Translations under genes and position numbers: made by a program | Shown here: positions 8,750 through 19,940 of the stretch, piece by piece | How the letters are laid out: every line of letters starts with the position of its first letter | Position numbering within the stretch: position 1 is the first letter of the stretch | Source of the DNA: Actinomycetota bacterium | GTDB taxonomy: Bacteria > Actinomycetota > Actinomycetes > S36-B12 > UBA5976 | Assembly: GCA_947452755.1 (NCBI GenBank) | Contig: CANGDT010000008.1 | Location: 1 to 48,458 of the forward strand | Direction: 5' to 3' | DNA: 48,458 nt | Notes under the pieces: generated by a model | Databases searched by the model: none | What the model was told of the DNA's origin: nothing | What the model saw: only the letters and a program-made list of their open reading frames with translations

Positions 8750-10116
8750 TGAGTGCAACCCCATGGTCGGGCAAGTATCGCCGGATCAGTCTAGGAATCA
8801 TCGCGCTGGTCAGCGTATTTGGATTCGAAGGTATTGCTATCGGATCAATCATGCCCGTCGCAGTTCGCGACCTTCAGGCATTGTCTGACTATTCCTCTGT
8901 TTTCACTTCGTTCACCATGGCATCCCTAGTTGGTATGACACTTGCGGGACTGTGGGCAGACCGTATTGGGTTTGATCGGGCAGTGCTTGCAACCATCGTG
9001 TTGCTGGCCATCGGTTCGGTACTTGCAGGAACTGCGCATGCACTCCCGCAGCTTCTCCTGGGTCGTGTATTTCAAGGGCTGGGACTTGGCACCGATTTAG
9101 TCACCATGTATGTCCTGGTGGCACGTGCGTATCCTGAGCCACTGCGACCTAAGGCGTTAGGCATGTTGGCTGGTGCGTGGGTAGTCCCAGGGTTGCTAGG
9201 CCCGGGTCTTGCTGGATTGCTCGTGCAGTATTTTTCATGGCGGGTGACTTTCCTGATCATCCCGGTGTTACTTCTAGGTCCGCTTCTTTTACTCGTGCCT
9301 GAAATTCGTAAGCTACCGCGCGTTGAACCAAAGCATCACGATGACCCAGTGACACAGATGGCAGCAGTCATGCTCGCGATTGTCGCCTTGGTGAGCACCC
9401 AGATATTTTTGTCGCACGCTGGTCAATGGTCACTGACGATTTTGGTCCCGCTAGTCGTCGCCTGCATAGGCGCAGTGGCGCTGTCGACGAAGTGGTTGAT
9501 GCCGGCAGGATTTTTGCGCCTCGCACGTGGCCTCCCCAGTGTTATCGCGGTCCGAGGGTTGATTGCAGGTTCCTTCTTTGGTGCTGAAGTTTTCGTTCCT
9601 CTAGCTCTCCAGCATGAACGTCATGTCACCGTCGCACTTTCAGGTGCAGTGCTGAGTGCCGCTACAGTCTTTTGGTTCGCTGGTTCTTCGGCACAAGCCA
9701 GCAAACGTGTTCGTTTAAGCCAAGTGCGCATCATGCAACTTGGCGCATCACTGGTCGTCATTTCAATTGTGGTATTGCCAGCCACAGTGTTTGTTATTAA
9801 CGACAAATTTGCCGCAGCCTTAACCAGCGCACTTGTGTGGGGTGTGGCTGCATTCGGCATGGGCATGATCTATCCAACACTCGGTGTTTTGATGTTGAAC
9901 ATGTCCAGCGAACAAGACCACCCGCGCTTGAGCACATCAATGCAAATGTCCGATTCATTCGGGGTTGTAGTCATGACGTCCATCTCTGGCGGCGTGTTGA
10001 CATATGCCACGCACATGAGCGGTTTATCGGGAAAAACTTTCACAATTATGTGGATTTTCGCTGCTGCCATTGGGATTTTTGCACTTCTGGCTACCGCGCG
10101 CGTCATCAAAAAATAA
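8749..10116 (+). CDS. MFS transporter
   Basis: Multiple TM segments, LAGLWADRIGFDRA loop 2-3 motif; GTG start overlaps upstream stop (TAGTG). Confidence 0.85.
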   Translation: MSATPWSGKYRRISLGIIALVSVFGFEGIAIGSIMPVAVRDLQALSDYSSVFTSFTMASLVGMTLAGLWADRIGFDRAVLATIVLLAIGSVLAGTAHALPQLLLGRVFQGLGLGTDLVTMYVLVARAYPEPLRPKALGMLAGAWVVPGLLGPGLAGLLVQYFSWRVTFLIIPVLLLGPLLLLVPEIRKLPRVEPKHHDDPVTQMAAVMLAIVALVSTQIFLSHAGQWSLTILVPLVVACIGAVALSTKWLMPAGFLRLARGLPSVIAVRGLIAGSFFGAEVFVPLALQHERHVTVALSGAVLSAATVFWFAGSSAQASKRVRLSQVRIMQLGASLVVISIVVLPATVFVINDKFAAALTSALVWGVAAFGMGMIYPTLGVLMLNMSSEQDHPRLSTSMQMSDSFGVVVMTSISGGVLTYATHMSGLSGKTFTIMWIFAAAIGIFALLATARVIKK

Positions 10117-10175
10117 GTCCGTTTTGGGTAGAATGAGCGGAAACGTTTTCAACAACGTTCATAAACGGAGGAATC

Positions 10176-10748
10176 ATGACAAACGCACCTGCAACAGGTT
10201 CGGAAGAAACAAATCCAATTGGCGCCATTGGCGACAAGTGGTGGCTGCTGCTCGTTCTTGGTCTCATTACAGTTGCTAGCGGCATTCTTGCTATCAACCA
10301 CCCAGTCACAGCAGTACGTTCGGTATCAATCATCTTTGGTATTTGGTTGATCTTCAGCGGTATCGGTTCGATTGCTCGTGGTTTCGGTGACAATGCTGGT
10401 GGTGGCAAAGTTCTACTTCTCATCAGCGGCATTCTGTCCCTTACATTAGGCATCATGTTCTTCCGCGAAGACATCATTAGCCAGGCAATCTGGGTATCGT
10501 TCTTCATCGGCATCAGTTTCTTGTTCCGCGGAATCGCAGAACTTGCAGCAGGTTTTGCAGCTAAGGGCCAAGACGGTCGCGGCTGGTTAATCTTCATGGG
10601 AATTATTACGATTCTCGCTGGTGTCGTGATGTTGTCCAACCCAATCGCATCGATCATCACATGGGTACGCCTGATTTCGTTCTTCTTGCTCGTTATCGGC
10701 TTCATGGAGATCTTCTCGTCATTCAAGGTTCGCAAGCTTTCTAAGTAA
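10176..10748 (+). CDS. HdeD/DUF308 family membrane protein
   Basis: Six TM repeats in pairs; WWLLLVLGLITVASGILAI and IWLIFSGIGSIARG; SD ggagg upstream. Confidence 0.8.
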   Translation: MTNAPATGSEETNPIGAIGDKWWLLLVLGLITVASGILAINHPVTAVRSVSIIFGIWLIFSGIGSIARGFGDNAGGGKVLLLISGILSLTLGIMFFREDIISQAIWVSFFIGISFLFRGIAELAAGFAAKGQDGRGWLIFMGIITILAGVVMLSNPIASIITWVRLISFFLLVIGFMEIFSSFKVRKLSK

Positions 10749-10766
10749 CTAGAACCGTTGTGACCT

Positions 10767-10807
10767 CAAAATGAGGGTGGCGCGCATCGCGTGCCACCCT
10801 CATTTTG
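10767..10807 (+). terminator. Intrinsic terminator
   Basis: caaaatgagggtggc-N11-gccaccctcattttg, 15-bp perfect stem. Confidence 0.85.
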
Positions 10808-10854
10808 TATTTCTGGAGCAATTCGCTGACACACCTTCGTGAGAGACTAAATAC

Positions 10855-11133
10855 ATGAGCGTCGCCCCCGTAGAAGTTGCTGAGCCGACTGTGCTCACTG
10901 ATTATCCGTGGATCACTCTCGTATGGAATGACCCAATCAACCTCATGACATACGTGACGTACGTTTTTCAGAATTATTTTGGCTACGACAAGGCTAAGGC
11001 AGAGGCGCTCATGCTTGATGTGCATCACAAGGGCCGCGCAGTTGTCAGCACAGGTTCACGTGAAGAGATGGAAATTGATGTGAAGGCCATGCATTCGTAT
11101 GGCCTATGGGCGACTTTGCAGCAGGACAAATAA
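10855..11133 (+). CDS. clpS: ATP-dependent Clp protease adaptor ClpS
   Basis: [46 protein letters not shown] matches ClpS. Confidence 0.94.
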   Translation: MSVAPVEVAEPTVLTDYPWITLVWNDPINLMTYVTYVFQNYFGYDKAKAEALMLDVHHKGRAVVSTGSREEMEIDVKAMHSYGLWATLQQDK

Positions 11134-11642
11134 TGTTCAAACGATCCTTGACGGGACGGGTCACTCTGCGACTTGAAGAATTTGAAAAAAATGTGTTGCA
11201 GGATTTCATTCGTGAATTCGCCAACTTAGTGGCAGTGCCTGATGAACCTGCCGAGACGGATCCGCTGGCGCGCATGCTGGGAATGAATGGACCTACGGAA
11301 ATTTCTGATGATCCTGCCTTGGCCCGACTTTTTCCTCATGCCTATCTCGACGATGCTGAAGCTGCCGCTGACTTTCGCCGGTATACCGAACCAGAGCTTC
11401 GCGGTGTAAAAGTTAAGGCCACTCAAACGGTTCTGGAATCGATGGCGTTAGAGGCAGAAAAAATCACGTTGTCTAACGTCGAACAGCTGGCCTGGCTTCA
11501 AGTATTGAATGATCTGCGGCTTGTGTTAGGTGTGCGCCTCAACATTACAGATGGTGAGCGTGAAGACCCTGACGAACCACTGTTTCAGGTGTACGACTGG
11601 TTGACTTGGTTGCAGGGCACGCTAATCGACAGCATTGCTTAG
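11133..11642 (+). CDS. DUF2017 family protein
   Basis: TAATG overlap with clpS stop; position conserved next to clpS in actinobacteria; sequence fits DUF2017. Confidence 0.8.
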   Translation: MFKRSLTGRVTLRLEEFEKNVLQDFIREFANLVAVPDEPAETDPLARMLGMNGPTEISDDPALARLFPHAYLDDAEAAADFRRYTEPELRGVKVKATQTVLESMALEAEKITLSNVEQLAWLQVLNDLRLVLGVRLNITDGEREDPDEPLFQVYDWLTWLQGTLIDSIA

Positions 11643-11671
11643 CGCTAAAATTAAGTCACTTAGGAGATTCC

Positions 11672-13316
<1,645 letters not shown>

Positions 13317-13461
13317 GATTTCACTTTCGTATGTGTGTGCAGAGTTAGCCTAAGCGAATTCGCCGTAGTTGGCACAACCACAACGAGCCTATGAGTATTC
13401 CTTTGAAAGTCTCTGCGAACTCTTTGCAACTAGCCCTGTTGGTGGGCGCTTTGAATGAGAT

Positions 13462-13869
13462 TTAGGGTGACGAAAACCACTTCTTTGCAGAATCTGTGTT
13501 GATCAGGACCAGAATGGCGATATTGGGAACAATCGCAATCCAGCCGAGCGGCAAATTGACGAACCCAAACGCAATGTTGACCACAGCCAAAGTTGGAATA
13601 AGTACTTGCGAAATGGCGACCCGGGTGAGTATCAAACGAACCAGCCACAAATACATCAAGCCAAGGAGTAAAGAAAGGGCACCGTTAACTAATAAGAACC
13701 AATCGGGAACAGTTGCGTTCTCGCCAAGAATCTGTGGAAGTGCACGTCGTGTCGGTGCCACTGGCGTAAAGGCAATTCGGGCACCTACGAGAAAGTCAAA
13801 AAGCCCCGAAATCGCAATGATGAGTGCAACACCACTGACGGCAAGGGGACGCTTAATGGTAGTTGTCAT
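13462..13869 (-). CDS. Small integral membrane protein, unknown function
   Basis: MTTTIKRPLAVSGVALIIAISGLFDFLVG..., about 4 TM; track start 14184 would overlap murI, so ATG 13869 preferred. Confidence 0.6.
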   Translation of the reverse strand: MTTTIKRPLAVSGVALIIAISGLFDFLVGARIAFTPVAPTRRALPQILGENATVPDWFLLVNGALSLLLGLMYLWLVRLILTRVAISQVLIPTLAVVNIAFGFVNLPLGWIAIVPNIAILVLINTDSAKKWFSSP

Positions 13870-13893
13870 GATTCTGGATACTACCCTTGAGGA

Positions 13894-14679
13894 ATGGGTG
13901 ATCAGGCAATTGGCGTCATGGACTCGGGAGTCGGCGGGCTCACCGTAGTGCGATCGATTTTGGATCAGTTGCCACACGAGCCCGTCATTTATGTTGGCGA
14001 TACAGCTCATGGTCCTTATGGTCCACGTCCTATTGCGGAAGTTCGAGAGCTTGCCCTTGATGTCCTGGATAAGCTCGTCGACCGCGATGTCAAGGCCCTC
14101 GTTATCGCATGTAATTCTGCCAGCGCCGCAATGTTGCGTGACGCTCGCGAACGATATTCCATTCCAGTGATTGAAGTCATTCAACCCGCAGCCAGACGAG
14201 CGGTAAGTGCAACCCGTTCAGGACGCATTGGTGTCATTGGGACGACTGCAACTATTACTAGCGGCGCATATTCAGATGCTTTCGCTGCTGCACCACATGT
14301 GTCGGTGACTACTGCAGCGTGCCCGCGATTTGTTGAATTTGTCGAAGCGGGAATTACTAGCGGACCCGAATTGGTTTCCGTAGCCCGCGAGTATCTCGAA
14401 CCAATTTTGGACGCTGACGTTGACACGCTCGTTTTAGGTTGCACGCACTACCCGCTTCTTACAGGTGTCATTTCAATGATTGCTGGCGATCAGGTGACAC
14501 TCGTTTCGAGCGCTGAAGAAACCGCCAAAGATGTGTATCGAGTGCTGACCGAAAATGACCTGATGCGCGATAGCGGTCGGCCACAGCCGCACCACGAATT
14601 CCTCGCAACGGGAGCGCCATTCACTGGACTTGCTCGACGCTTCCTAGGGCCAGAAGTTAACGAGGTTGTGAGCCTCTAG
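13894..14679 (+). CDS. murI: Glutamate racemase
   Basis: [40 protein letters not shown]. Confidence 0.96.
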   Translation: MGDQAIGVMDSGVGGLTVVRSILDQLPHEPVIYVGDTAHGPYGPRPIAEVRELALDVLDKLVDRDVKALVIACNSASAAMLRDARERYSIPVIEVIQPAARRAVSATRSGRIGVIGTTATITSGAYSDAFAAAPHVSVTTAACPRFVEFVEAGITSGPELVSVAREYLEPILDADVDTLVLGCTHYPLLTGVISMIAGDQVTLVSSAEETAKDVYRVLTENDLMRDSGRPQPHHEFLATGAPFTGLARRFLGPEVNEVVSL

Positions 14680-14696
14680 TGCGTTAGAGTCGGTGC

Positions 14697-15440
14697 GTGA
14701 CCCAACGTAGCGATGGCCGAGCGGCCGACCAGATTCGTCCAGTAACTTTCACCCGTGAATGGCTTGATCATGCCGAAGGCAGCGTCCTTGTTGAATTCGG
14801 CAAAACTCGTGTCTTGTGTGCCGTGTCATTTTCGCCTGGCGTTCCGCGATGGAAAGCCGGTAGCGGAGAAGGTTGGCTCACTGCTGAATATTCGATGTTG
14901 CCGCGGGCAACACACACCCGAAGTGACCGAGAGAGTGTCAAAGGCAAAATCGGCGGACGTACACATGAAATTTCGCGACTCGTTGGCCGAAGCTTGCGTT
15001 CAGTTTTGGACATGTCTTCATTGGGCGAAAACACAATCATGATTGACTGCGATGTCTTACAAGCTGACGGCGGTACGCGTACCGCAGCCATTACTGGCGC
15101 ATACGTTGCTGTGGCCGATGCCGTCGAATGGGCACGTCAATCCGGTTTTGTGAAACCCGATGCTGTTGTGCTGCGTGATTCGATTGCGGCTGTTTCGGTT
15201 GGAATCGTTGATGGTAAACCGTGCCTAGATCTTCACTACGACGATGATGTACGTGCGGATACCGACATGAATGTTGTGATGACTGGTTCCGGCGCTTTTG
15301 TTGAAGTGCAAGGCACCGCAGAACGTGAACCCTTTAGTCGTGAACTCCTCAACGAGCTATTAGATCTTGCTGCTGCTGGATGTGTTGAACTCACTGAACT
15401 TCAAAAGGTTGCGCTAATCACGCCGTTGGGTCTGTTGTAA
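14697..15440 (+). CDS. rph: Ribonuclease PH
   Basis: [56 protein letters not shown]. Confidence 0.96.
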   Translation: MTQRSDGRAADQIRPVTFTREWLDHAEGSVLVEFGKTRVLCAVSFSPGVPRWKAGSGEGWLTAEYSMLPRATHTRSDRESVKGKIGGRTHEISRLVGRSLRSVLDMSSLGENTIMIDCDVLQADGGTRTAAITGAYVAVADAVEWARQSGFVKPDAVVLRDSIAAVSVGIVDGKPCLDLHYDDDVRADTDMNVVMTGSGAFVEVQGTAEREPFSRELLNELLDLAAAGCVELTELQKVALITPLGLL

Positions 15441-16033
15441 TGTCTCAAAAGTTCGTTCTTGCGTCTCGAAACTCGCACAAAGTTGAGGAACTCGATCGCA
15501 TCCTGAAACTTGCCGGAATAGACGCTCAACTTCTCACAGTTGCTGATTTTCCTGATGCACCAGAAGTACCAGAAACTGAAAGCACTTTTGAAGGAAATGC
15601 GCTGTTGAAGGCGCGCGCGCTGGCAAAGCACACAGGTTTGACGGCAATTGCAGATGACAGCGGACTCTGTGTCAATGCATTGAACGGAATGCCGGGCGTT
15701 TTATCGGCGCGCTGGTCAGGTTCAGATAATGACGCGGACAGAGCGAATATGGATCTCGTTCTGCGTCAGATCCACGATGTGCCAGACGTGCGACGCGGTG
15801 CCCAGTTTGTATGCGCAGCCGCGGTTGTGCGCGCTGACGGCGAAGAGTTCACTGTGCGTGGAACAGTGGACGGAGTGCTGGTACGTGAACCGCGCGGAAC
15901 ACATGGATTTGGATATGACCCAATCTTTGTCCCCAATGGTTTTGATGTCACTACGGCCGAGATGACCGCAGATCAGAAAGACGCAATCAGCCATCGCGGC
16001 CAAGCAATGCGCCAACTTGCTGAGTTAATTTAG
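15440..16033 (+). CDS. rdgB: RdgB/HAM1 family non-canonical purine NTP pyrophosphatase
   Basis: [65 protein letters not shown] overlap with rph. Confidence 0.95.
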   Translation: MSQKFVLASRNSHKVEELDRILKLAGIDAQLLTVADFPDAPEVPETESTFEGNALLKARALAKHTGLTAIADDSGLCVNALNGMPGVLSARWSGSDNDADRANMDLVLRQIHDVPDVRRGAQFVCAAAVVRADGEEFTVRGTVDGVLVREPRGTHGFGYDPIFVPNGFDVTTAEMTADQKDAISHRGQAMRQLAELI

Positions 16034-16055
16034 TTCAATCCGCCAAGATAGAGGC

Positions 16056-18842
16056 ATGTCCACTGCTGAACAGCGTCGTACTCTGTCGACAAAGCGAGTC
16101 GTATTCATAGTTATTGCTGCTGCGGCGCCAATGGCAGCCATGGTCGGAAACGTTCCATTAGCCCTTGTGTATGGCAACGGCGCCGGTCTGCCTGCTGCTT
16201 TCGTCATCGCTGGTCTGGTGTTGTTGTGCTTCTCGGTGGGTTACGCCGAGATGAGTCGACGGGTGGTAAACACCGGCGCTTTCTATACGTACATCTCTCG
16301 GTCGCTTGGAAAGCCGCTGGGTGTGGGTGCGGCGTATGTGGCACTCGGTTCATATACAGCGATGTCCTGTGGGCTCGCTGGCGCGTTTGGGTACTTCACC
16401 CGCGAGGTGGTTAGTGCCGCAGTCGGCATTGATGTGTCCTGGCTCGTGTTTTCACTTGTCGGTGTAGCAATCGTTGCGTTGCTTGGTTACCGCTCGGTGG
16501 ATGTGTCGGCCAAAGTATTGGGCACCTTAATGATTTTGGAGTTTGCGATTCTGTTCGTTTTCTCATTGCAAGTTATCGGTACGAAACACACCGCTGCGCT
16601 TCCTCTTGAATCATTTTCAAGTACTCAAATTTTTTCTGGCTCAATTGGCATTGCTCTCATTTTTGCTTTCACAAGTTTCATTGGATTTGAATCTGCTGCT
16701 CTTTATGGTGAAGAGACAAAGGATCCGCAGCACAGCATTCCACGTGCCACATACATTGCAGTAAGCACTGTTGCAGTGTTTTACGTATTTATGACGTGGA
16801 TTATTGTTGGTGCCGCTGGTGTAGATACCGCAGCAGCAACAGCCAAGAGTGATGGTGGAGTCTTCGTTCTGAATCTCATTCAGAAATACGGTGGCGAAAT
16901 TATGTTCGATGTGACGGCTGTGTTGCTATGCACATCAGTTCTAGCTAGTTACTCGGCGCTTCATAACGCTGCTAGCCGCTATCTTTTCGCTCTGGGTCGC
17001 GAAGCAATCATGCCGAAAATTTTCGCTCAATATCATCCCGAATATTTCAGCCCGCACATTGCCAGCGTTGCAATCACGCTTGTGGCCACTATCGCAAGTT
17101 TGATTTTCGCGGTAGCAAATGTGGACCCGTATTCTGTCTTTGCTGCAAGTCTGATTGGTGTGGGCACGCTTGGGATCGTTGCTCTGCAGGCGCTTGCATC
17201 TCTATCTGTCATTGCATTTTTTAGGAAGCGCAACGATCGGCATGTATGGAAGTCAGTGATTGCACCACTGATTGGTTTCGTTGGTCTAACAACTGCATTT
17301 GTTCTGGCAGCGACGCATTATGCACTTCTGACCGGCAGCACTAATCGAATCGTCAACCTTGTACCGGTGCTACTGATTGCCTTGCTGGCAATCGGCGTAG
17401 CAAAGGGTATGCATCTGCGTAAATCCAAACCAGCCGTGTACGCAAAGCTTGCTTCGTCGCAGCTTCGCGGCACACAAACACGAACAGTGACAAATGTTGA
17501 CTACTCAAGTCGCTATTGCATTGTTGGGGCAGGACCATCTGGTCTAGTTATTTCCCGCGCATTGACTCGTGAGGGTGTGCCGTTTGATTGGTTTGAGCGA
17601 CATACAGACGTCGCTGGTATTTGGGATATCGATAATCCCGGAAGCCCCATGTATGAAAGTGCTCACTTCATTAGTTCGAAATACACGAGTGCATTTGTGG
17701 GCTATCCGATGCCCACCGAATACCCTGACTACCCGAACTGGCAACAAATTCGCGATTACATTCAGAGCTTTGCGCGTGCCTATGGGCTAGCCGACAAGGT
17801 GCGTCTGGGCACAGCGGTTACCAGTGCAGTACCTGAAACAGATGGCACGTGGACGGTCACATTGGACGATGGTGAAGTGCGCACGTATGCCGGTGTGATT
17901 GTGGCGACCGGTACAAACTGGCATCCCAATCGTATTGACCTTGAAGGAATTGATTCGTTCACCGGTGATGTGATCCACTCGGTTGATTATCGACAAGCTT
18001 CAACTTTTGTTGGGAAACGCGTTCTGATTATCGGTGCTGGAAACTCAGGGGTGGACATCGCCTGTGATGCAGGCCGAAATGCGACTCAGGCGTTCCTCTC
18101 GGTCCGGCGCGGTTACCGCTATATCCCAAAGCACATCTTTGGTGTTCCTACTGACGCGTTGTTGTCGGGAATTCTCCCGCCACCAAAAGGCGTATCGATG
18201 GGTGCTGGCGATGCCAACAAACTCATAGACACGTTAGTCGGTGACCTCACACGGTTAGGTTTGCCAGCGCCAGATCATGATGTCCTTTCCAGCCACCCGA
18301 TCATGAATACTCAGGTGCTGTATCACTTGGCCCATGGTGACGTCATTGCTAAACCGGACGTTGCACGTGTTGATGGCAATGACGTTGTATTTGTCGATGG
18401 TTCGCGCGAATCAATTGACCTCATTGTTCTAGCCACCGGTTATCAGTACGAAGTTCCGTTCCTCAAGGCACCAGATCTGGAATGGAACCACGGCCGCCCA
18501 CAGTTATATTTGAAACTTTTTGCCCGCGCTTACCCGACGTTGTACTTCATGGGCTTCGCTGAGTTTGCGGATGCTGCGTACAAGCGTTTTGAGGACATGG
18601 CTAACTTGATTGTGATGGACATACACCAGCGAGAGACTGGAATCGATTACGACAAGTGGCTCGAACGTAAACGACTTGATCAGCCGGACCTATCCGGCGG
18701 TATGGATTACATTGACAGTCCGCGTCACTCGAGCTACATCGATGTGGACACTTATCGAAATTATTTGGCAGAAATTCGTGACGAGTACAACTGGCCAGAT
18801 GTGACAGAAGCTGGGCTTGCTGTTACAGCTGCACAGAATTAG
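16056..18842 (+). CDS. Fusion: APC-superfamily permease (about aa 1-470) + flavin-containing monooxygenase (about aa 482-928)
   Basis: N-term multi-TM APC permease; C-term CIVGAGPSGLVISRAL (FAD), FTGDVIHSVDYR (FMO fingerprint), VLIIGAGNSGVDIA (NADPH), IDLIVLATGYQ; one uninterrupted frame. Confidence 0.88.
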   Translation: MSTAEQRRTLSTKRVVFIVIAAAAPMAAMVGNVPLALVYGNGAGLPAAFVIAGLVLLCFSVGYAEMSRRVVNTGAFYTYISRSLGKPLGVGAAYVALGSYTAMSCGLAGAFGYFTREVVSAAVGIDVSWLVFSLVGVAIVALLGYRSVDVSAKVLGTLMILEFAILFVFSLQVIGTKHTAALPLESFSSTQIFSGSIGIALIFAFTSFIGFESAALYGEETKDPQHSIPRATYIAVSTVAVFYVFMTWIIVGAAGVDTAAATAKSDGGVFVLNLIQKYGGEIMFDVTAVLLCTSVLASYSALHNAASRYLFALGREAIMPKIFAQYHPEYFSPHIASVAITLVATIASLIFAVANVDPYSVFAASLIGVGTLGIVALQALASLSVIAFFRKRNDRHVWKSVIAPLIGFVGLTTAFVLAATHYALLTGSTNRIVNLVPVLLIALLAIGVAKGMHLRKSKPAVYAKLASSQLRGTQTRTVTNVDYSSRYCIVGAGPSGLVISRALTREGVPFDWFERHTDVAGIWDIDNPGSPMYESAHFISSKYTSAFVGYPMPTEYPDYPNWQQIRDYIQSFARAYGLADKVRLGTAVTSAVPETDGTWTVTLDDGEVRTYAGVIVATGTNWHPNRIDLEGIDSFTGDVIHSVDYRQASTFVGKRVLIIGAGNSGVDIACDAGRNATQAFLSVRRGYRYIPKHIFGVPTDALLSGILPPPKGVSMGAGDANKLIDTLVGDLTRLGLPAPDHDVLSSHPIMNTQVLYHLAHGDVIAKPDVARVDGNDVVFVDGSRESIDLIVLATGYQYEVPFLKAPDLEWNHGRPQLYLKLFARAYPTLYFMGFAEFADAAYKRFEDMANLIVMDIHQRETGIDYDKWLERKRLDQPDLSGGMDYIDSPRHSSYIDVDTYRNYLAEIRDEYNWPDVTEAGLAVTAAQN

Positions 18843-19720
18843 CGTGGATCGTCTTCGACCATGACCCAGGTGTCGCCGTCCTGACGAGCGATACCGCGCG
18901 TTTGGAGTTCCTTGAGGAAACGTTGATGTCCGCGATCTCCACGTCCGCGGAACAGTGGCATCAGTTTCGGAAGCAGGGCAGGTGCCAGCATGGCCACTCG
19001 AACTAACCATGATTCGCTGGGCTTGGGGTAGCGCTCGAATGTGGGCTTATCCAACATCTTGATAAAGCTCTTGACGACTGCTTCAGTTTTTTGCGGTGGA
19101 TCCATGAATTGCAGAGTGTTTCCGCCTTCAACTGCTTCACGATGCAGCATCGGTGTATCTGTCGCCGAAGGCATCACGGATCCAGCGATGATGCCCTTGT
19201 TCGCCAGATCAAGGCTCATCGACAACATAGCGCCGCGTAGTCCAAATTTCGAAACGGTATACATCGGCGTTTCACCAAGCGGGAATATTCCTCCAAGTGA
19301 AACCGTTGTAATGATGCGTGGATCAGTGGACTTGTGGAGCAACGGAATTGCTTGGCGAATCAACACAAGTGGCGCGGTCAGATTGATATCGAGTTCGCGT
19401 TCAATACTTTCAACGCTACGTTCGTCGAAACGATCGGTTGTGGTGATGGCAGCATTTGGAATGAGCACATCAATTTTTCCAAAGGTTGACTCAAGCGTAG
19501 AGATTGCTCGAGTAATCGCACTTCGATCGGTGAGATCAAGTGCAATGGCAAGGTGACCTTCGCCTGGCAGAGAATCGATCAATGCGGACACTTTCTCGGC
19601 ATTGATGTCGAGCGCCGCAATCCGGGCACCGCGGCCAGCAAATTCGCGTGCCAAGTTGCTACCAATACCACCGGCAGCACCCGTGATAACAAAAACTCGA
19701 TCTGTGTAATCAAAACTCAT
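18839..19720 (-). CDS. Short-chain dehydrogenase/reductase (SDR)
   Basis: VITGAAGGIGSNLAREFA, PNAAIT (NAG-like), YTVSK active site. Confidence 0.9.
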   Translation of the reverse strand: MSFDYTDRVFVITGAAGGIGSNLAREFAGRGARIAALDINAEKVSALIDSLPGEGHLAIALDLTDRSAITRAISTLESTFGKIDVLIPNAAITTTDRFDERSVESIERELDINLTAPLVLIRQAIPLLHKSTDPRIITTVSLGGIFPLGETPMYTVSKFGLRGAMLSMSLDLANKGIIAGSVMPSATDTPMLHREAVEGGNTLQFMDPPQKTEAVVKSFIKMLDKPTFERYPKPSESWLVRVAMLAPALLPKLMPLFRGRGDRGHQRFLKELQTRGIARQDGDTWVMVEDDPR

Positions 19721-19791
19721 GTAGTTATTCTCGCGGTATCAAAGCGATGGTTTGTGCATTCAAGCAAAGTTGCGTATTCAGGCAAAGAAAA

Positions 19792-19809
19792 AAGCGGCTG
19801 TTGCCGCTT
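19792..19809 (-). terminator. Terminator of tRNA-Leu (minus strand)
   Basis: AAGCGGC-AACA-GCCGCTT then T run on the minus strand. Confidence 0.75.
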
Positions 19810-19817
19810 GAAAATAA

Positions 19818-19902
19818 TGGTGCGGGAGAGGGGACTTGAACCCCTACACCCGAAGGCGCTAGATCCTAAGTCTAGTGCGTCTGCCAATTCCGCCACTCCC
19901 GC
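19818..19902 (-). tRNA. tRNA-Leu(UAG), CCA encoded
   Basis: GCGGGAGTGGCGGAATTGGCAGACGCACTAGACTTAGGATCTAGCGCC...GGTTCAAGTCCCCTCTCCCGCACCA; anticodon loop CTTAGGA; long variable arm. Confidence 0.95.
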
Positions 19903-19940
19903 ACGTGGAACCTATTCTGTCAGGTGAGCATGGGTTCGCG

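Noticed and set aside
10106-10735. 209-aa minus-strand ORF
   Set aside because: Almost fully antisense to the HdeD/DUF308 gene, basic and low-complexity; shadow ORF.
19553-19927. Plus-strand 124-aa ORF ending ...RERGLEPLHPKALDPKSSASANSATPARGT
   Set aside because: Antisense of tRNA-Leu and of the SDR 5' end; a well-known tRNA-derived spurious ORF pattern.
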